64,000 nt of DNA, taken from positions 2,480,001 to 2,544,000 of the forward strand of contig NZ_SDHZ01000001.1 in NCBI RefSeq assembly GCF_004118675.1, written 5' to 3'. Each line of letters opens with the position of its first letter. The first letter of the stretch is position 1. The notes beneath the pieces are model-generated. The model saw only the letters and a list, made by a program, of their open reading frames with translations, was not told the DNA's origin and did not search any database. Shown here in pieces: positions 1 to 7,597 of this stretch. The DNA is from Filimonas effusa. Its GTDB lineage: Bacteria > Bacteroidota > Bacteroidia > Chitinophagales > Chitinophagaceae. Position numbers and translations under genes: made by a program.

Positions 1-463
1 AATGGTAAATGCTGCTGACATGCTCAATCATTTCCTTTCTTGAAAACCCACCCTTCTTAGTAGTAAGTTCAAAATTCGCCGGCCGGTTCAACGGATAATC
101 AGCAACAACCACAACCTTTGCATAAGGAAGTATCATTTCATTGGGATTAACCAGGTTAGGAAGTGATTGCTCGGGTTTATCAATACTGATTCCCCCAATC
201 AAACCATTTTGGGCATATTGTTTTTCCTCCTTTGTCACCGCCTTTAAGAAAATATCAATGGTTGATATAGCTGGCCCTATGGTGTCTTGCGAACCAGTTG
301 GCAACGCAATACCAGCCAAGCTATCTGCAAAAGCTAAATCAGTATCGATCGAATTCTTTCCATGAGTAGCAGCAGTATTGTCTGTAGCACCTTTCTTTTG
401 ACCACAGCTACAGTTAAGTATACTCCATAAAAAGGCGAAGAAAACCAGGTTTCGTGTCATCAT
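1..463 (-). CDS. Putative lipoprotein of unknown function (C-terminus beyond left edge)
   Basis: An open minus-strand frame starts with tandem ATG codons at 463/460 and runs without a stop to base 1, so only the first ~154 residues are visible. The N-terminus (MMTRNLVFFAFLWSILNCSC) is a short hydrophobic signal ending in a lipobox-like ILNC, so lipidation and export are likely. The rest is hydrophilic and I recognise no domain. It begins 19 bp after the stop of the HAD gene on the same strand and is probably co-transcribed with it. The frame is easily missed because it has no stop inside the window. Confidence 0.7.
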   Translation of the reverse strand, partial: MMTRNLVFFAFLWSILNCSCGQKKGATDNTAATHGKNSIDTDLAFADSLAGIALPTGSQDTIGPAISTIDIFLKAVTKEEKQYAQNGLIGGISIDKPEQSLPNLVNPNEMILPYAKVVVVADYPLNRPANFELTTKKGGFSRKEMIEHVSSIYH

Positions 464-482
464 ATTCAGGGTTGTTATTTCT

Positions 483-1151
483 CTACCCAATTATATCCAG
501 GTGCAGCTGCCCAAAGTTCTGAAGCGAAGAAAGCTTAAGGTCTGCTGCGCCCCAACGCTCCTCCTTTAACTGCGAATGGTGTGGCACCACTACGCATTTC
601 ATACGCGCAGCTTTGGCGGCGATCATGCCATTGAACGAGTCTTCAAAAGCAATACAGCTGGTAGGCGCTACATCCAATTTGGCGGCACAATCGAGATACA
701 CCTGCGGATGTGGTTTACCGTAAGCCAGTTGACCCGCCGAAGCGGTGGCATTAAGAAAATTGCGGATGCCGCAGATATCCACCACCAGTTCTATCAATCC
801 CTGCGGCGAAGAAGATGCCAGTCCTATCTTAAATTCGTGCTGGGCAAAGAAATCGAAGATATAGCCCACACCAGGCATGATTTTGCCTTTGGCAGCAACT
901 TTATCGGATACCAGCTGAATGATCTCCTGCTCTCCCTTGGGATCTTCCGATTCAGGGATATTATGAAAACGAAACCACCACTGCACAAACTCCCTGGTGC
1001 GGAGTCCGGTAGTGGTGGCATATTGTTCATGAGATAATTTAAACCCGTATTTACTGAACAGTTCATCTGCTGCCTCGGCCCATAACGGCTCACTGTCTAT
1101 CAATAAGCCATCCATATCAAAAATAACTGTGTCCAGTAAACGTTTGCCCAT
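483..1151 (-). CDS. HAD-superfamily sugar-phosphate phosphatase (HxpB/beta-phosphoglucomutase-like)
   Basis: 222 aa, the usual length for HAD subfamily IA with a helical cap. Motif I is FDMDGLLIDSEPLW, with nucleophile Asp12 and acid/base Asp14. Motif II is the LASSS segment near residue 113. The lysine of motif III is in YGKPHPQVY, and motif IV is in FEDSFNGMIAAKAA. This resembles the hexitol phosphatase/2-deoxyglucose-6-phosphatase group (E. coli HxpB/YniC) and beta-phosphoglucomutases. Phosphatase is the better guess, but the cap residues that would decide were not compared. It is cytoplasmic with no signal peptide. A TAnnTTTG element lies 38 bp upstream of the ATG. The lipoprotein gene follows after 19 bp. 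Confidence 0.85.
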   Translation of the reverse strand: MGKRLLDTVIFDMDGLLIDSEPLWAEAADELFSKYGFKLSHEQYATTTGLRTREFVQWWFRFHNIPESEDPKGEQEIIQLVSDKVAAKGKIMPGVGYIFDFFAQHEFKIGLASSSPQGLIELVVDICGIRNFLNATASAGQLAYGKPHPQVYLDCAAKLDVAPTSCIAFEDSFNGMIAAKAARMKCVVVPHHSQLKEERWGAADLKLSSLQNFGQLHLDIIG

Positions 1152-1188
1152 AATGCTGAATTGTAGGTGTGTGGTTTTATTATGGGCG

Positions 1189-1196
1189 CAAAGATA
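1189..1196 (-). promoter_or_regulatory. Candidate -7 promoter element for the HAD phosphatase gene
   Basis: The minus strand reads TATCTTTG, matching the Bacteroidota primary-sigma -7 consensus TAnnTTTG. It lies 38 bp upstream of the start at 1151. No convincing -33 TTTG is seen at the usual spacing, so this is a motif match only. Confidence 0.5.
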
Positions 1197-1217
1197 ACAG
1201 GATTTACCTCAGTGTAC

Positions 1218-1925
1218 TTACTTCAGTAAAAACGTAACCATCACGCTGAACTGCAGCTTGATCTTCTTGAAATCAACGTTCATGGGAGCAGCAGCAACCT
1301 CATCCATCATTGCATTCGCATACATACGCGCCTGCGGATATACCACATCGGAACCTTCATTCATATCATTGATGGTAAGTGCACCTGCTACCTGCTCGTC
1401 TATGGCGCCGGCCAGATATACCGCTTTTTCTTTAGCCGATTTAATCGCCTGTATCTTCAGCTGTTTCTTGTACTCAGTTAATTTACTGTGAGAAACACGG
1501 GAAATATTAAAGCTTTGTGTGGCTTCATCATCCAGCTTTTCAACCAGCTCATCCATTTTAGCTGTAGTAGATAGCTTAATGGAATAAGTGATGCTTGCTT
1601 TCAAATCGGGATCTTTCTTTTTCTTTTTGGTGATCCACGCATTGCCATCATAGCCGGAATAGCTTTGAACACTGATGTCTTTCTCGGTAAGACCAATGGC
1701 CTTGCAGGCATTCAGGAAGTCATTTTTAATCTTTTCAATGTCAACCTTTGTATTAGCTTTTTTGTCATACTCTTTTAAGGTCACCTGTACATAAATTTCA
1801 TCAGGAACTATTTCGGACTCGGCTGTGCCTGTAACAGATATAGTTTTCTGCTTAATCGTAGGTTCTTGCGCTGTAGCAGCTAAAAAGGTTATAGCGGCTA
1901 ATAAGGTCATCATAATCTGCTTCAT
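1218..1925 (-). CDS. SIMPL-domain (DUF541) periplasmic protein
   Basis: 235 aa from the ATG at 1925. I prefer this start over the longer reading frame to 1976 because it places a clean signal peptide (MKQIMMTLLAAITFLAATAQ) at the N-terminus. The mature part begins KTISVTGTAESEIVPDEIYV, the hallmark opening of the SIMPL family (BP26/YggE-like). A typical C-terminal block follows with predicted helices around AIKSAKEKAVYLAGAI. Family members are periplasmic or outer-membrane-associated and their biochemical role is poorly defined. The protein is lysine-rich around residues 95-110 (TKKKKKDPD). It appears monocistronic, divergent from the acyltransferase gene. Confidence 0.85.
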   Translation of the reverse strand: MKQIMMTLLAAITFLAATAQEPTIKQKTISVTGTAESEIVPDEIYVQVTLKEYDKKANTKVDIEKIKNDFLNACKAIGLTEKDISVQSYSGYDGNAWITKKKKKDPDLKASITYSIKLSTTAKMDELVEKLDDEATQSFNISRVSHSKLTEYKKQLKIQAIKSAKEKAVYLAGAIDEQVAGALTINDMNEGSDVVYPQARMYANAMMDEVAAAPMNVDFKKIKLQFSVMVTFLLK

Positions 1926-2055
1926 AAAGTATGTTTTTAGTAGGATGATGCAAAGATTACAATTACATAACCACAAAATTTATGGTTCATTACCTTAACA
2001 ATTTATTGACAATGCGTATTTTGCAACCTTTAAGGTCTGATATAAACAGTCATTC

Positions 2056-2835
2056 ATGAAGCAGATGTCAGAAAAATTGAAGAAGGTGCGGCTGGTACGG
2101 GCCTTTGTTTATGGTGTTGTTGGAGCAATTTCATATCCCGGGCTTGTATGGGTAAACCGGTTAAAAATAGAGGGTACGGAGCATATAGCACATCTTCCCA
2201 GGAAAAATGTACTGTTTGTAAGCAATCACCAGACCTATTTCGCAGACGTGATCACCTTTCTGCATATCTTCTGTGCCGTAAAATGGCGTAAGAAGAACCG
2301 CCTTGGTATCCCTTATTATCTGCTGAATCCTTTCACCAATGTATATTATGTAGCGGCCGAAGAAACAATGAACGGCAGCTTCGTAAGCCGTTTGTTCAAG
2401 CTTGCGGGCGCATTAACCGTAAAACGTACCTGGCGCAGGGAAGGCAGCGAAACAAGACGTGGCCTCGATCCTTCCGATACAAGAAAAATAGAACGCGCTT
2501 TACAGGATAGCTGGGTAATAACTTTCCCACAGGGCACCACCAAGCCTTTTGCACCCGGACGTAAAGGCACAGCTCATATCATAAAACGTAACCGCCCCAT
2601 TGTAGTTCCTGTAGTGATCAATGGTTTCTGGCGCGCTTTCACTAAAAAAGGGTTGGTCTTTAAAAAGAAGGGGGCCCTGCTTACAGTAAGGATTAAACCA
2701 CCTATGACAATAGATTACGAACAACCTGTAGAAGTGATATTGGAACAGGTAATGGACGCCATAGAACAGAGCAAAACCTATATGCTCAAAGGCCGTCACC
2801 ATCGCTTAAAACAAATGGCCAGCGCTAAAGTATAA
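2056..2835 (+). CDS. Lysophospholipid/1-acyl-glycerol-3-phosphate acyltransferase family protein (PlsC-like)
   Basis: 259 aa. Motif I is SNHQTYFAD (H58 to D64) and motif III is FPQGTTKPFAPGRKG, the positions of the NHxxxxD and FPEGT motifs of glycerolipid acyltransferases. A hydrophobic stretch (residues 14-32) probably anchors it to the inner membrane. The family moves an acyl chain from acyl-ACP or acyl-CoA to a lysophospholipid or related acceptor. Two features are off consensus: His and Asp are separated by five residues rather than four, and motif III has Gln in place of Glu. It stands alone between divergent and convergent neighbours. The start may be ATG 2056 or ATG 2065. Confidence 0.8.
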   Translation: MKQMSEKLKKVRLVRAFVYGVVGAISYPGLVWVNRLKIEGTEHIAHLPRKNVLFVSNHQTYFADVITFLHIFCAVKWRKKNRLGIPYYLLNPFTNVYYVAAEETMNGSFVSRLFKLAGALTVKRTWRREGSETRRGLDPSDTRKIERALQDSWVITFPQGTTKPFAPGRKGTAHIIKRNRPIVVPVVINGFWRAFTKKGLVFKKKGALLTVRIKPPMTIDYEQPVEVILEQVMDAIEQSKTYMLKGRHHRLKQMASAKV

Positions 2836-2901
2836 CGCCGGCCATTTAAATATCATATTAAGTGAGGTCTCCTGCTTGAGTCAGGTCTTCTGTCATCTAC
2901 G

Positions 2902-3417
2902 CTAATTCTCTGTAAAATAAGCCTTCAACTCGCTGGCTTCTCCTGGTTTCATCTTACCGGCAAGAACAAGCCTTAATTGCCTGCGGCGCAACGCACCTTC
3001 AAACAACCGTTTCTCTTCTTCCGTTTCAGGCTCCACACGTGGTACCTGGCGGGGATTGCTGTTGGGATCAAGTGCTACAAACGTATAGTACGCCTCATTA
3101 CTTTCATAACTATACTGGTGCAAATGATCTTCACCCCATACCTTCAGATGAATTTCCATAGAAGTGTTGAAAGCCCTCGTTATCTTGGCCTCGATATGAA
3201 CGGTATTGCCAATTTTGATAGGAGTTTTAAAACTCAGGTTATCAACGCTGGCTGTCATACACGGTGCATTGCAATGTTTGCCTGCTGCAATAGCCGCAGC
3301 AATATCCATCCAATACATCAGACGTCCGCCCATAAGGTTACCGAAAATATTCGTGTCATTGGGCAATACCAGTTCGTTCATGATCGTAAAACTCTCACTG
3401 GCTTTCTTTACTTGCAT
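2902..3417 (-). CDS. Acyl-CoA thioesterase (hot-dog fold, YciA/BFIT-like)
   Basis: 171 aa. The N-terminal block MNELVLPNDTNIFGNLMGG followed by RLMYWMDIAAAIAAGKHC is the signature of hot-dog acyl-CoA thioesterases, with the conserved N-x-x-G-x-x-x-G-G and an acidic residue (Asp of WMD) next to the active-site helix. SVDNLSFKTPIKIGNTV forms the second conserved strand-turn. It hydrolyses acyl-CoA to free acid and CoA in the cytoplasm; chain length cannot be read from the sequence. A TAnnTTTG element lies 22 bp upstream. It faces the PlsC gene tail to tail. Confidence 0.88.
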   Translation of the reverse strand: MQVKKASESFTIMNELVLPNDTNIFGNLMGGRLMYWMDIAAAIAAGKHCNAPCMTASVDNLSFKTPIKIGNTVHIEAKITRAFNTSMEIHLKVWGEDHLHQYSYESNEAYYTFVALDPNSNPRQVPRVEPETEEEKRLFEGALRRRQLRLVLAGKMKPGEASELKAYFTEN

Positions 3418-3438
3418 TATTCTATGTTGGGTTTAGCG

Positions 3439-3446
3439 CAAATATA
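3439..3446 (-). promoter_or_regulatory. Candidate -7 promoter element for the thioesterase gene
   Basis: The minus strand reads TATATTTG, an exact TAnnTTTG match, 22 bp upstream of the ATG at 3417. This implies a very short leader. No -33 element was assigned. Confidence 0.5.
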
Positions 3447-3478
3447 CACAAACGTTAGGTAACCTGTACACTTAACAC

Positions 3479-4525
3479 TTATTGTTCTTTGTAATGCACC
3501 TCGCTCATACTGCGCAAACGCTCTGCAGCCCACTCCGGCGTTACATCACGCTGCGGATTGGCCAGCATTTCGTACCCCACCATAAACTTCTTCACGGTAG
3601 CAGAACGCAGTAACGGCGGGAAAAAGTGCATATGCCAATGCCATTCTGCATGATCACCATCGTTCACAGGCGCCTGGTGCATACCGGCAGAATAAGGGAA
3701 GGAGATCTCGAACAGGTTATCGTATTTGGCAGTCAGCTTCTTCAGGATTTCAGCGAACGCCGTTTTTTCCGCATCGGTGAACTGTACAATGGTTTGTACA
3801 TGCCTCTTGCTCACGATCATGGTCTCATAAGGCCATACCGCCCAGAAAGGCACCAGCGCTACAAAATGTTCTTTTTCGAGCACGATACGCTCTTTCTCCT
3901 GCAGTTCAACAGCTATATAGTCGCTCAGCAGGCTGCGGCCTTTTTCTGTAAACCAGTTCTTTTGCTGGGTGGTTTCCTTGGCTATTTCAAGCGGCAAAGA
4001 ACCCTGTGACCATATTTGTCCGTGTGGATGCGGGTTGCTGCATCCCATGATCTCTCCTTTGTTTTCGAAGATCTGGATGTATTTGATAGCAGGATTTGAA
4101 GCGAGATCCGCAAATTCCTTTTTCCAGAGATCGATCACTTTTTCGATCGCAGGCACCGTTAAACGCGGTAAAGTAAGGCTGTGATCGGGCGAAAAGCTGA
4201 TCACACGGCAAATACCCGCTTCACTTTTCGCTTTTAACAAACCGCCAACATCATAAGTCCCTTCCGGCGTATCGGCCAGTAGCGCAGAAAAATCATTGGT
4301 GAATACGAAAGAATCCTTGTAATCGGGGTTTACGCTGCCATCGGCACGGGTATTACCGGGACACAGATAACATTTTTCATCATAAGAAGGACGGTTGTCA
4401 TCTGGTAAAGTCTCTACCTTACCCTGCCAGGGACGTTTGGTACGATGTGGTGACACCAATACCCAATCGCCTGTCAGCAGGTTCTGTCTTGTGTGGGGAT
4501 GTTCTTTTACATCAAATTTTTGCAT
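3479..4525 (-). CDS. galT: Galactose-1-phosphate uridylyltransferase
   Basis: 348 aa, standard length. It exchanges UMP between UDP-glucose and galactose-1-phosphate in the Leloir pathway. NPHPHGQIW carries the HPH triad (H166-P-H168), the second His being the uridylylated nucleophile. CYLCPGN (C52, C55), H115 and H166 match the zinc-site positions of the E. coli enzyme. The C-terminal WHWHMHFFPPLLR block carries the second conserved His cluster. No galK or galE is adjacent, so it is not in a classical gal operon. A TAnnTTTG element lies 58 bp upstream. Confidence 0.96.
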   Translation of the reverse strand: MQKFDVKEHPHTRQNLLTGDWVLVSPHRTKRPWQGKVETLPDDNRPSYDEKCYLCPGNTRADGSVNPDYKDSFVFTNDFSALLADTPEGTYDVGGLLKAKSEAGICRVISFSPDHSLTLPRLTVPAIEKVIDLWKKEFADLASNPAIKYIQIFENKGEIMGCSNPHPHGQIWSQGSLPLEIAKETTQQKNWFTEKGRSLLSDYIAVELQEKERIVLEKEHFVALVPFWAVWPYETMIVSKRHVQTIVQFTDAEKTAFAEILKKLTAKYDNLFEISFPYSAGMHQAPVNDGDHAEWHWHMHFFPPLLRSATVKKFMVGYEMLANPQRDVTPEWAAERLRSMSEVHYKEQ

Positions 4526-4583
4526 GGTTCAAAAGGCTTACATGGTTAAAATAAAATGGCAATGCAGTCGTTGAAAAGCGTGG

Positions 4584-4591
4584 CAAAAGTA
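4584..4591 (-). promoter_or_regulatory. Candidate -7 promoter element for galT
   Basis: The minus strand reads TACTTTTG, matching TAnnTTTG, and would give a leader of about 50 nt before the galT ATG at 4525. It overlaps the region upstream of the small plus-strand gene at 4649. Confidence 0.4.
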
Positions 4592-4648
4592 TTTGAAATA
4601 CCATCATTATGGCATGACTTTTTTACCCTCTTTTTAAAAAGTACCATT

Positions 4649-4834
4649 ATGAAAAATGCAACAGTAAAACAGACCAGCAAGCCGGTTCATACACGTTCCA
4701 TTAATACCCGTCCCGAAAACAAGGACGATATAGATAGCCGGAAAAACGAGGAATGGGATATCAAAGGCGACGACGTTACACACAATAAACGCCAGACAAA
4801 AGCCGACAAGGTGGGAGAGAAAAGTGGTAAATAA
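4649..4834 (+). CDS. Small hydrophilic protein of unknown function (61 aa)
   Basis: The ATG at 4649 opens a 61-aa frame (MKNATVKQTSKPVHTRS...). A longer in-frame start at 4556 adds 31 residues over the galT promoter region and is less likely. The protein is very polar, rich in Lys, Asp, Asn and Thr, with no hydrophobic core, so it is probably intrinsically disordered. A strong intrinsic terminator follows two bases after the stop, which supports a real transcription unit. I recognise no family. Confidence 0.6.
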   Translation: MKNATVKQTSKPVHTRSINTRPENKDDIDSRKNEEWDIKGDDVTHNKRQTKADKVGEKSGK

Positions 4835-4835
4835 T

Positions 4836-4861
4836 AAAAAAGCGCCTGACGGCGCTTTTTT
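4836..4861. terminator. Bidirectional intrinsic terminator
   Basis: A perfect 11-bp stem (AAAAAAGCGCC / GGCGCTTTTTT) with a TGAC loop and A/T tracts on both sides. It terminates the 61-aa gene on the plus strand and can equally stop the phosphodiesterase gene ending at 4880 on the minus strand. Confidence 0.92.
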
Positions 4862-4879
4862 ATTTACGTTAACAGCAGC

Positions 4880-6166
4880 TTAAGGCGCCGTATTTAGTAC
4901 ATTCTGAAGGGTTTTGATGGAACCATCTATAGGGCTGGTGATCTTAAGATCCAGGATCTGCGCTACCAGTGGGTAAACATTTACATTCTCAAAAGAAGGG
5001 ATCTTAAGATGTTGCTTAAACGCAGGTCCCCAGGCCATGAAAATAGCATGCATATCCTTCACCACGGTAGGATCAAATCCATGATAACCGGGATTAGGCT
5101 TTTTGTTCGCAAAAACATAAGGCCATTCCGGTAACAACAGGATATCGCCTATCCTGTCAAATCTGTCATCTTTTTCACCATAATGCAGGTGCGCTGGCAT
5201 ATCCTGTTTACGATAAATTTTATAGTGATTTTCGGGCTTATCAGCCTTTTTCAGCGCCTTGTAAAGCCGGCGGATATCCGTTTTGCTCTTACCATATAAC
5301 ATCAACGTAGTGCCGGAAGAGGACACCATAAACTTGCTGGTATCAATACCCTCCGGCAGCTTTAAAGGCTGCTCCCTGTTAACCGCAGTCATACCATGGT
5401 CCGCAACAAAAATGAAGTTTACAGGCAAACCAGTAGACGCCACAGCCTGGGTTAAATTATAAACGATGGAGTCCACAGAAAGAACAGCATGCCTCGTTTC
5501 TTCAGCATCAGGACCATAATGATGACCGGCATGATCAGGCTCGGAAACATAAAAGGTGATAAAATGCGGCCTCCTGTCTTCAGGTAGCGACAACCATTCC
5601 TTTACAATCCCGATACGCCTGTTCACAGGTATGCCTTCGTTGTAATCATAATAATAGGTAGGACGTGTGTCCTGAATAGCCGCTTCAGAACCAACCCAGA
5701 ACATAGAAGCGCTAAGTGTTTGCTGTTGCTCGGCCAGCACCCAAAGCGGGGTGCCGCCATACCAGCTGCCATCTCTCACCTTAACTTTATCATGCATGGC
5801 ATAGCTGGTGTTCCTTGCACGATCATAGTAATAATTACTCACCAGCCCGTGGTGCGAGGGATAAAGTCCCGTTACTAATGTATAATGGTTTGAAAAAGTA
5901 ACACTCGGATAAGAAGGGATCATAGACGATGCCCTTACCCCTTTTTCACCCAGGGCAATCAGGTGCTGTGCGTTGTATTTCTCAGCATAATCATAACGGA
6001 AACCATCAGCAGAAATCAGGATCACATAAGGCTGCTGCTGAGCCGCAGCGCTGTTCTTGCGACCTTCAGTAATATGTTGCAAAGAATCGCGCTGGCCATG
6101 CGCCATATTTGCAGCAAATAAAAGAGAACTGGTGACAACTGCGCACACAACAGCTTTTAAAGTCAT
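4880..6166 (-). CDS. Secreted alkaline-phosphatase-fold phosphodiesterase (NPP family)
   Basis: 428 aa from the ATG at 6166, chosen because it starts a signal peptide (MTLKAVVCAVVTSSLLFAANMAHG); the frame also stays open to 6247. VILISADGFRYDY supplies the first metal Asp (D54) and SYPSVTFSNHYTLVTGLYP the catalytic Thr90 with the NPP-type PSxTFPNHxxxxTG arrangement. VADHGM and DHAGHHYGP supply further metal ligands. These are the features of bacterial ectonucleotide pyrophosphatase/phosphodiesterases of the Xanthomonas NPP type. It is probably periplasmic and cleaves nucleotide or other phosphodiesters. It is separated from the upstream TlpA gene by a terminator, so it is its own unit. Confidence 0.9.
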   Translation of the reverse strand: MTLKAVVCAVVTSSLLFAANMAHGQRDSLQHITEGRKNSAAAQQQPYVILISADGFRYDYAEKYNAQHLIALGEKGVRASSMIPSYPSVTFSNHYTLVTGLYPSHHGLVSNYYYDRARNTSYAMHDKVKVRDGSWYGGTPLWVLAEQQQTLSASMFWVGSEAAIQDTRPTYYYDYNEGIPVNRRIGIVKEWLSLPEDRRPHFITFYVSEPDHAGHHYGPDAEETRHAVLSVDSIVYNLTQAVASTGLPVNFIFVADHGMTAVNREQPLKLPEGIDTSKFMVSSSGTTLMLYGKSKTDIRRLYKALKKADKPENHYKIYRKQDMPAHLHYGEKDDRFDRIGDILLLPEWPYVFANKKPNPGYHGFDPTVVKDMHAIFMAWGPAFKQHLKIPSFENVNVYPLVAQILDLKITSPIDGSIKTLQNVLNTAP

Positions 6167-6307
6167 GTGTAAACCAATTTTATCCAGGTAAAAGAGCAGG
6201 CCGGGCCTCCGGCAAATACTACTGTGTAACAATGGGCGAAAGAACATCCGGGGGAGATATTTAGGTTAAAAAATCATTATCAGAAATAAAGGTAGAGCCG
6301 CCGGCTC

Positions 6308-6350
6308 ATAAATAAAAATAAGAGGTTGCAGCAACGTATGCTACAACCTC
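6308..6350 (-). terminator. Intrinsic terminator after the TlpA gene
   Basis: Read on the minus strand, a GAGGTTG / CAACCTC stem (6344-6350 with 6322-6328) has an inner GCA/TGC pairing and is followed by a T-rich tail (TTATTTTTATTT). It ends the sigma/FecR-linked SusC-SusD-TlpA unit and separates it from the phosphodiesterase gene. Confidence 0.75.
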
Positions 6351-6424
6351 CTTCAGACATAATGCTTATTTAATAACAAGGGGCGTATTCCCACTTATTA
6401 AAGATGCTGATGAACCTATGGCCT

Positions 6425-7591
6425 CTACGGCATCAAAGCCGCCAACTTAGCATCCAGCGCTTCATGCGGCTCTCCACCTTCGCCATAACGCCCGATGATC
6501 ATCCCCTGCTTATCGATAAGTATCTGAGTAGGCAACGATGATACATGATACTTGTCCGAAAGATCATTGGAACGGTCAAACACCGGCCCTTCGCTGGCAT
6601 AAGTCACCTTCATTCCACGCAGCACCTGTAACCAGGGAAGTCCGTCTTTTGCCACAGCCTTCTTCCAGGCCGTTGTATCACGGTCATCATCAGAAATGCC
6701 AATGACCTCAAACCCTTTACTTTTATAAGCCTCGTAAAGTTCTTTCAAATGCGGGTTGCCCTTACGGCAAGGCACACACCAGCTTGCCCAGAAATCGATA
6801 AGTACATATTGCCCTTTCAGGTCGGCAAGCTTCAGTTGTTTGCCGTTGATATCGGTAGCAGTGAACAACGCAGCAGTAGTTCCCGGCACGCCTATTTTAC
6901 GCTTCTCCAGCTCTTCAGCAATCGCTTTTCCAAAAACACTCTGCTTCACTGCCATAGGAAAAGCGTTATAATACTGTCTCATCTTCTCCGTAGAAATACT
7001 CTTGTTAAACCTGAGCAGGTAAGCCGTAACAAAAGAGGCAGGATGCGCTTCTATAAAACCATTCGTAATCTCTTCCATCTCCTGGTAATAAGGCACAAGC
7101 ACCCAGTTCTTCAATTCCTGGTAAGCAACATTGCTCCTTTTGTTCACCTCATGCAAAGTATCCATGACTACTGTCCAGCGCCGCTTCAGTAATTCCTGCT
7201 TTGCCTGTAATTGCTGGTATTCGGCTTGCGAAGCAGACCCCGTGATCCTGGCATTTTTATAATCCTGGTCGGCAACCAAAACACGCATGGCAGTAGGCTC
7301 GATAAAGAATGCGGTAAAGTTGGGATCATCCATAAGGCGTGATTGTAGTTTACCGTTGAAATAAGCCATGATAGGGCCTGGTATGTTTCCGGTAAACCGG
7401 AAGCTACCGTTTTGCAGTTGACTGCTGTCTTTCACCTGCTTACCAGCAGCATTCTGATAACTGAGGTAAACCCACCCTTGCTGCTGGTTCGTTACTTTAC
7501 CCGTTAATGTAAAAGCATCCGCCTTTTCCGCTTGTGCATTGACAGCCATGGAACAGGCTACCGCCAGCACTAATGAATAATATTTTTTCAT
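6425..7591 (-). CDS. TlpA-family thiol:disulfide oxidoreductase with N-terminal DUF4369-like domain
   Basis: 388 aa. Signal peptide MKKYYSLVLAVACSMAVNAQ. Residues ~25-120 look like the DUF4369 beta domain found in Bacteroidota thioredoxins (FTLTGKVTNQQQGWVYLSY). Residues ~245-388 form a thioredoxin/AhpC-TSA domain with DFWASWCVPCRKGNP, the redox pair being C272 and C275 with a CVPC motif. It acts in the periplasm, reducing or resolving disulfides. The gene starts 6 bp after the SusD stop, so it belongs to the SusC-SusD operon. TlpA proteins in this position are common beside STN-type SusC genes in Chitinophagaceae. Confidence 0.9.
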   Translation of the reverse strand: MKKYYSLVLAVACSMAVNAQAEKADAFTLTGKVTNQQQGWVYLSYQNAAGKQVKDSSQLQNGSFRFTGNIPGPIMAYFNGKLQSRLMDDPNFTAFFIEPTAMRVLVADQDYKNARITGSASQAEYQQLQAKQELLKRRWTVVMDTLHEVNKRSNVAYQELKNWVLVPYYQEMEEITNGFIEAHPASFVTAYLLRFNKSISTEKMRQYYNAFPMAVKQSVFGKAIAEELEKRKIGVPGTTAALFTATDINGKQLKLADLKGQYVLIDFWASWCVPCRKGNPHLKELYEAYKSKGFEVIGISDDDRDTTAWKKAVAKDGLPWLQVLRGMKVTYASEGPVFDRSNDLSDKYHVSSLPTQILIDKQGMIIGRYGEGGEPHEALDAKLAALMP

Positions 7592-7597
7592 AAAAGG

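Noticed and set aside
576-1037. Long plus-strand frame opposite the HAD phosphatase gene.
   Set aside because: It is the antisense shadow of a clear HAD coding sequence; composition is His/Arg/Cys-rich as expected for a shadow frame.
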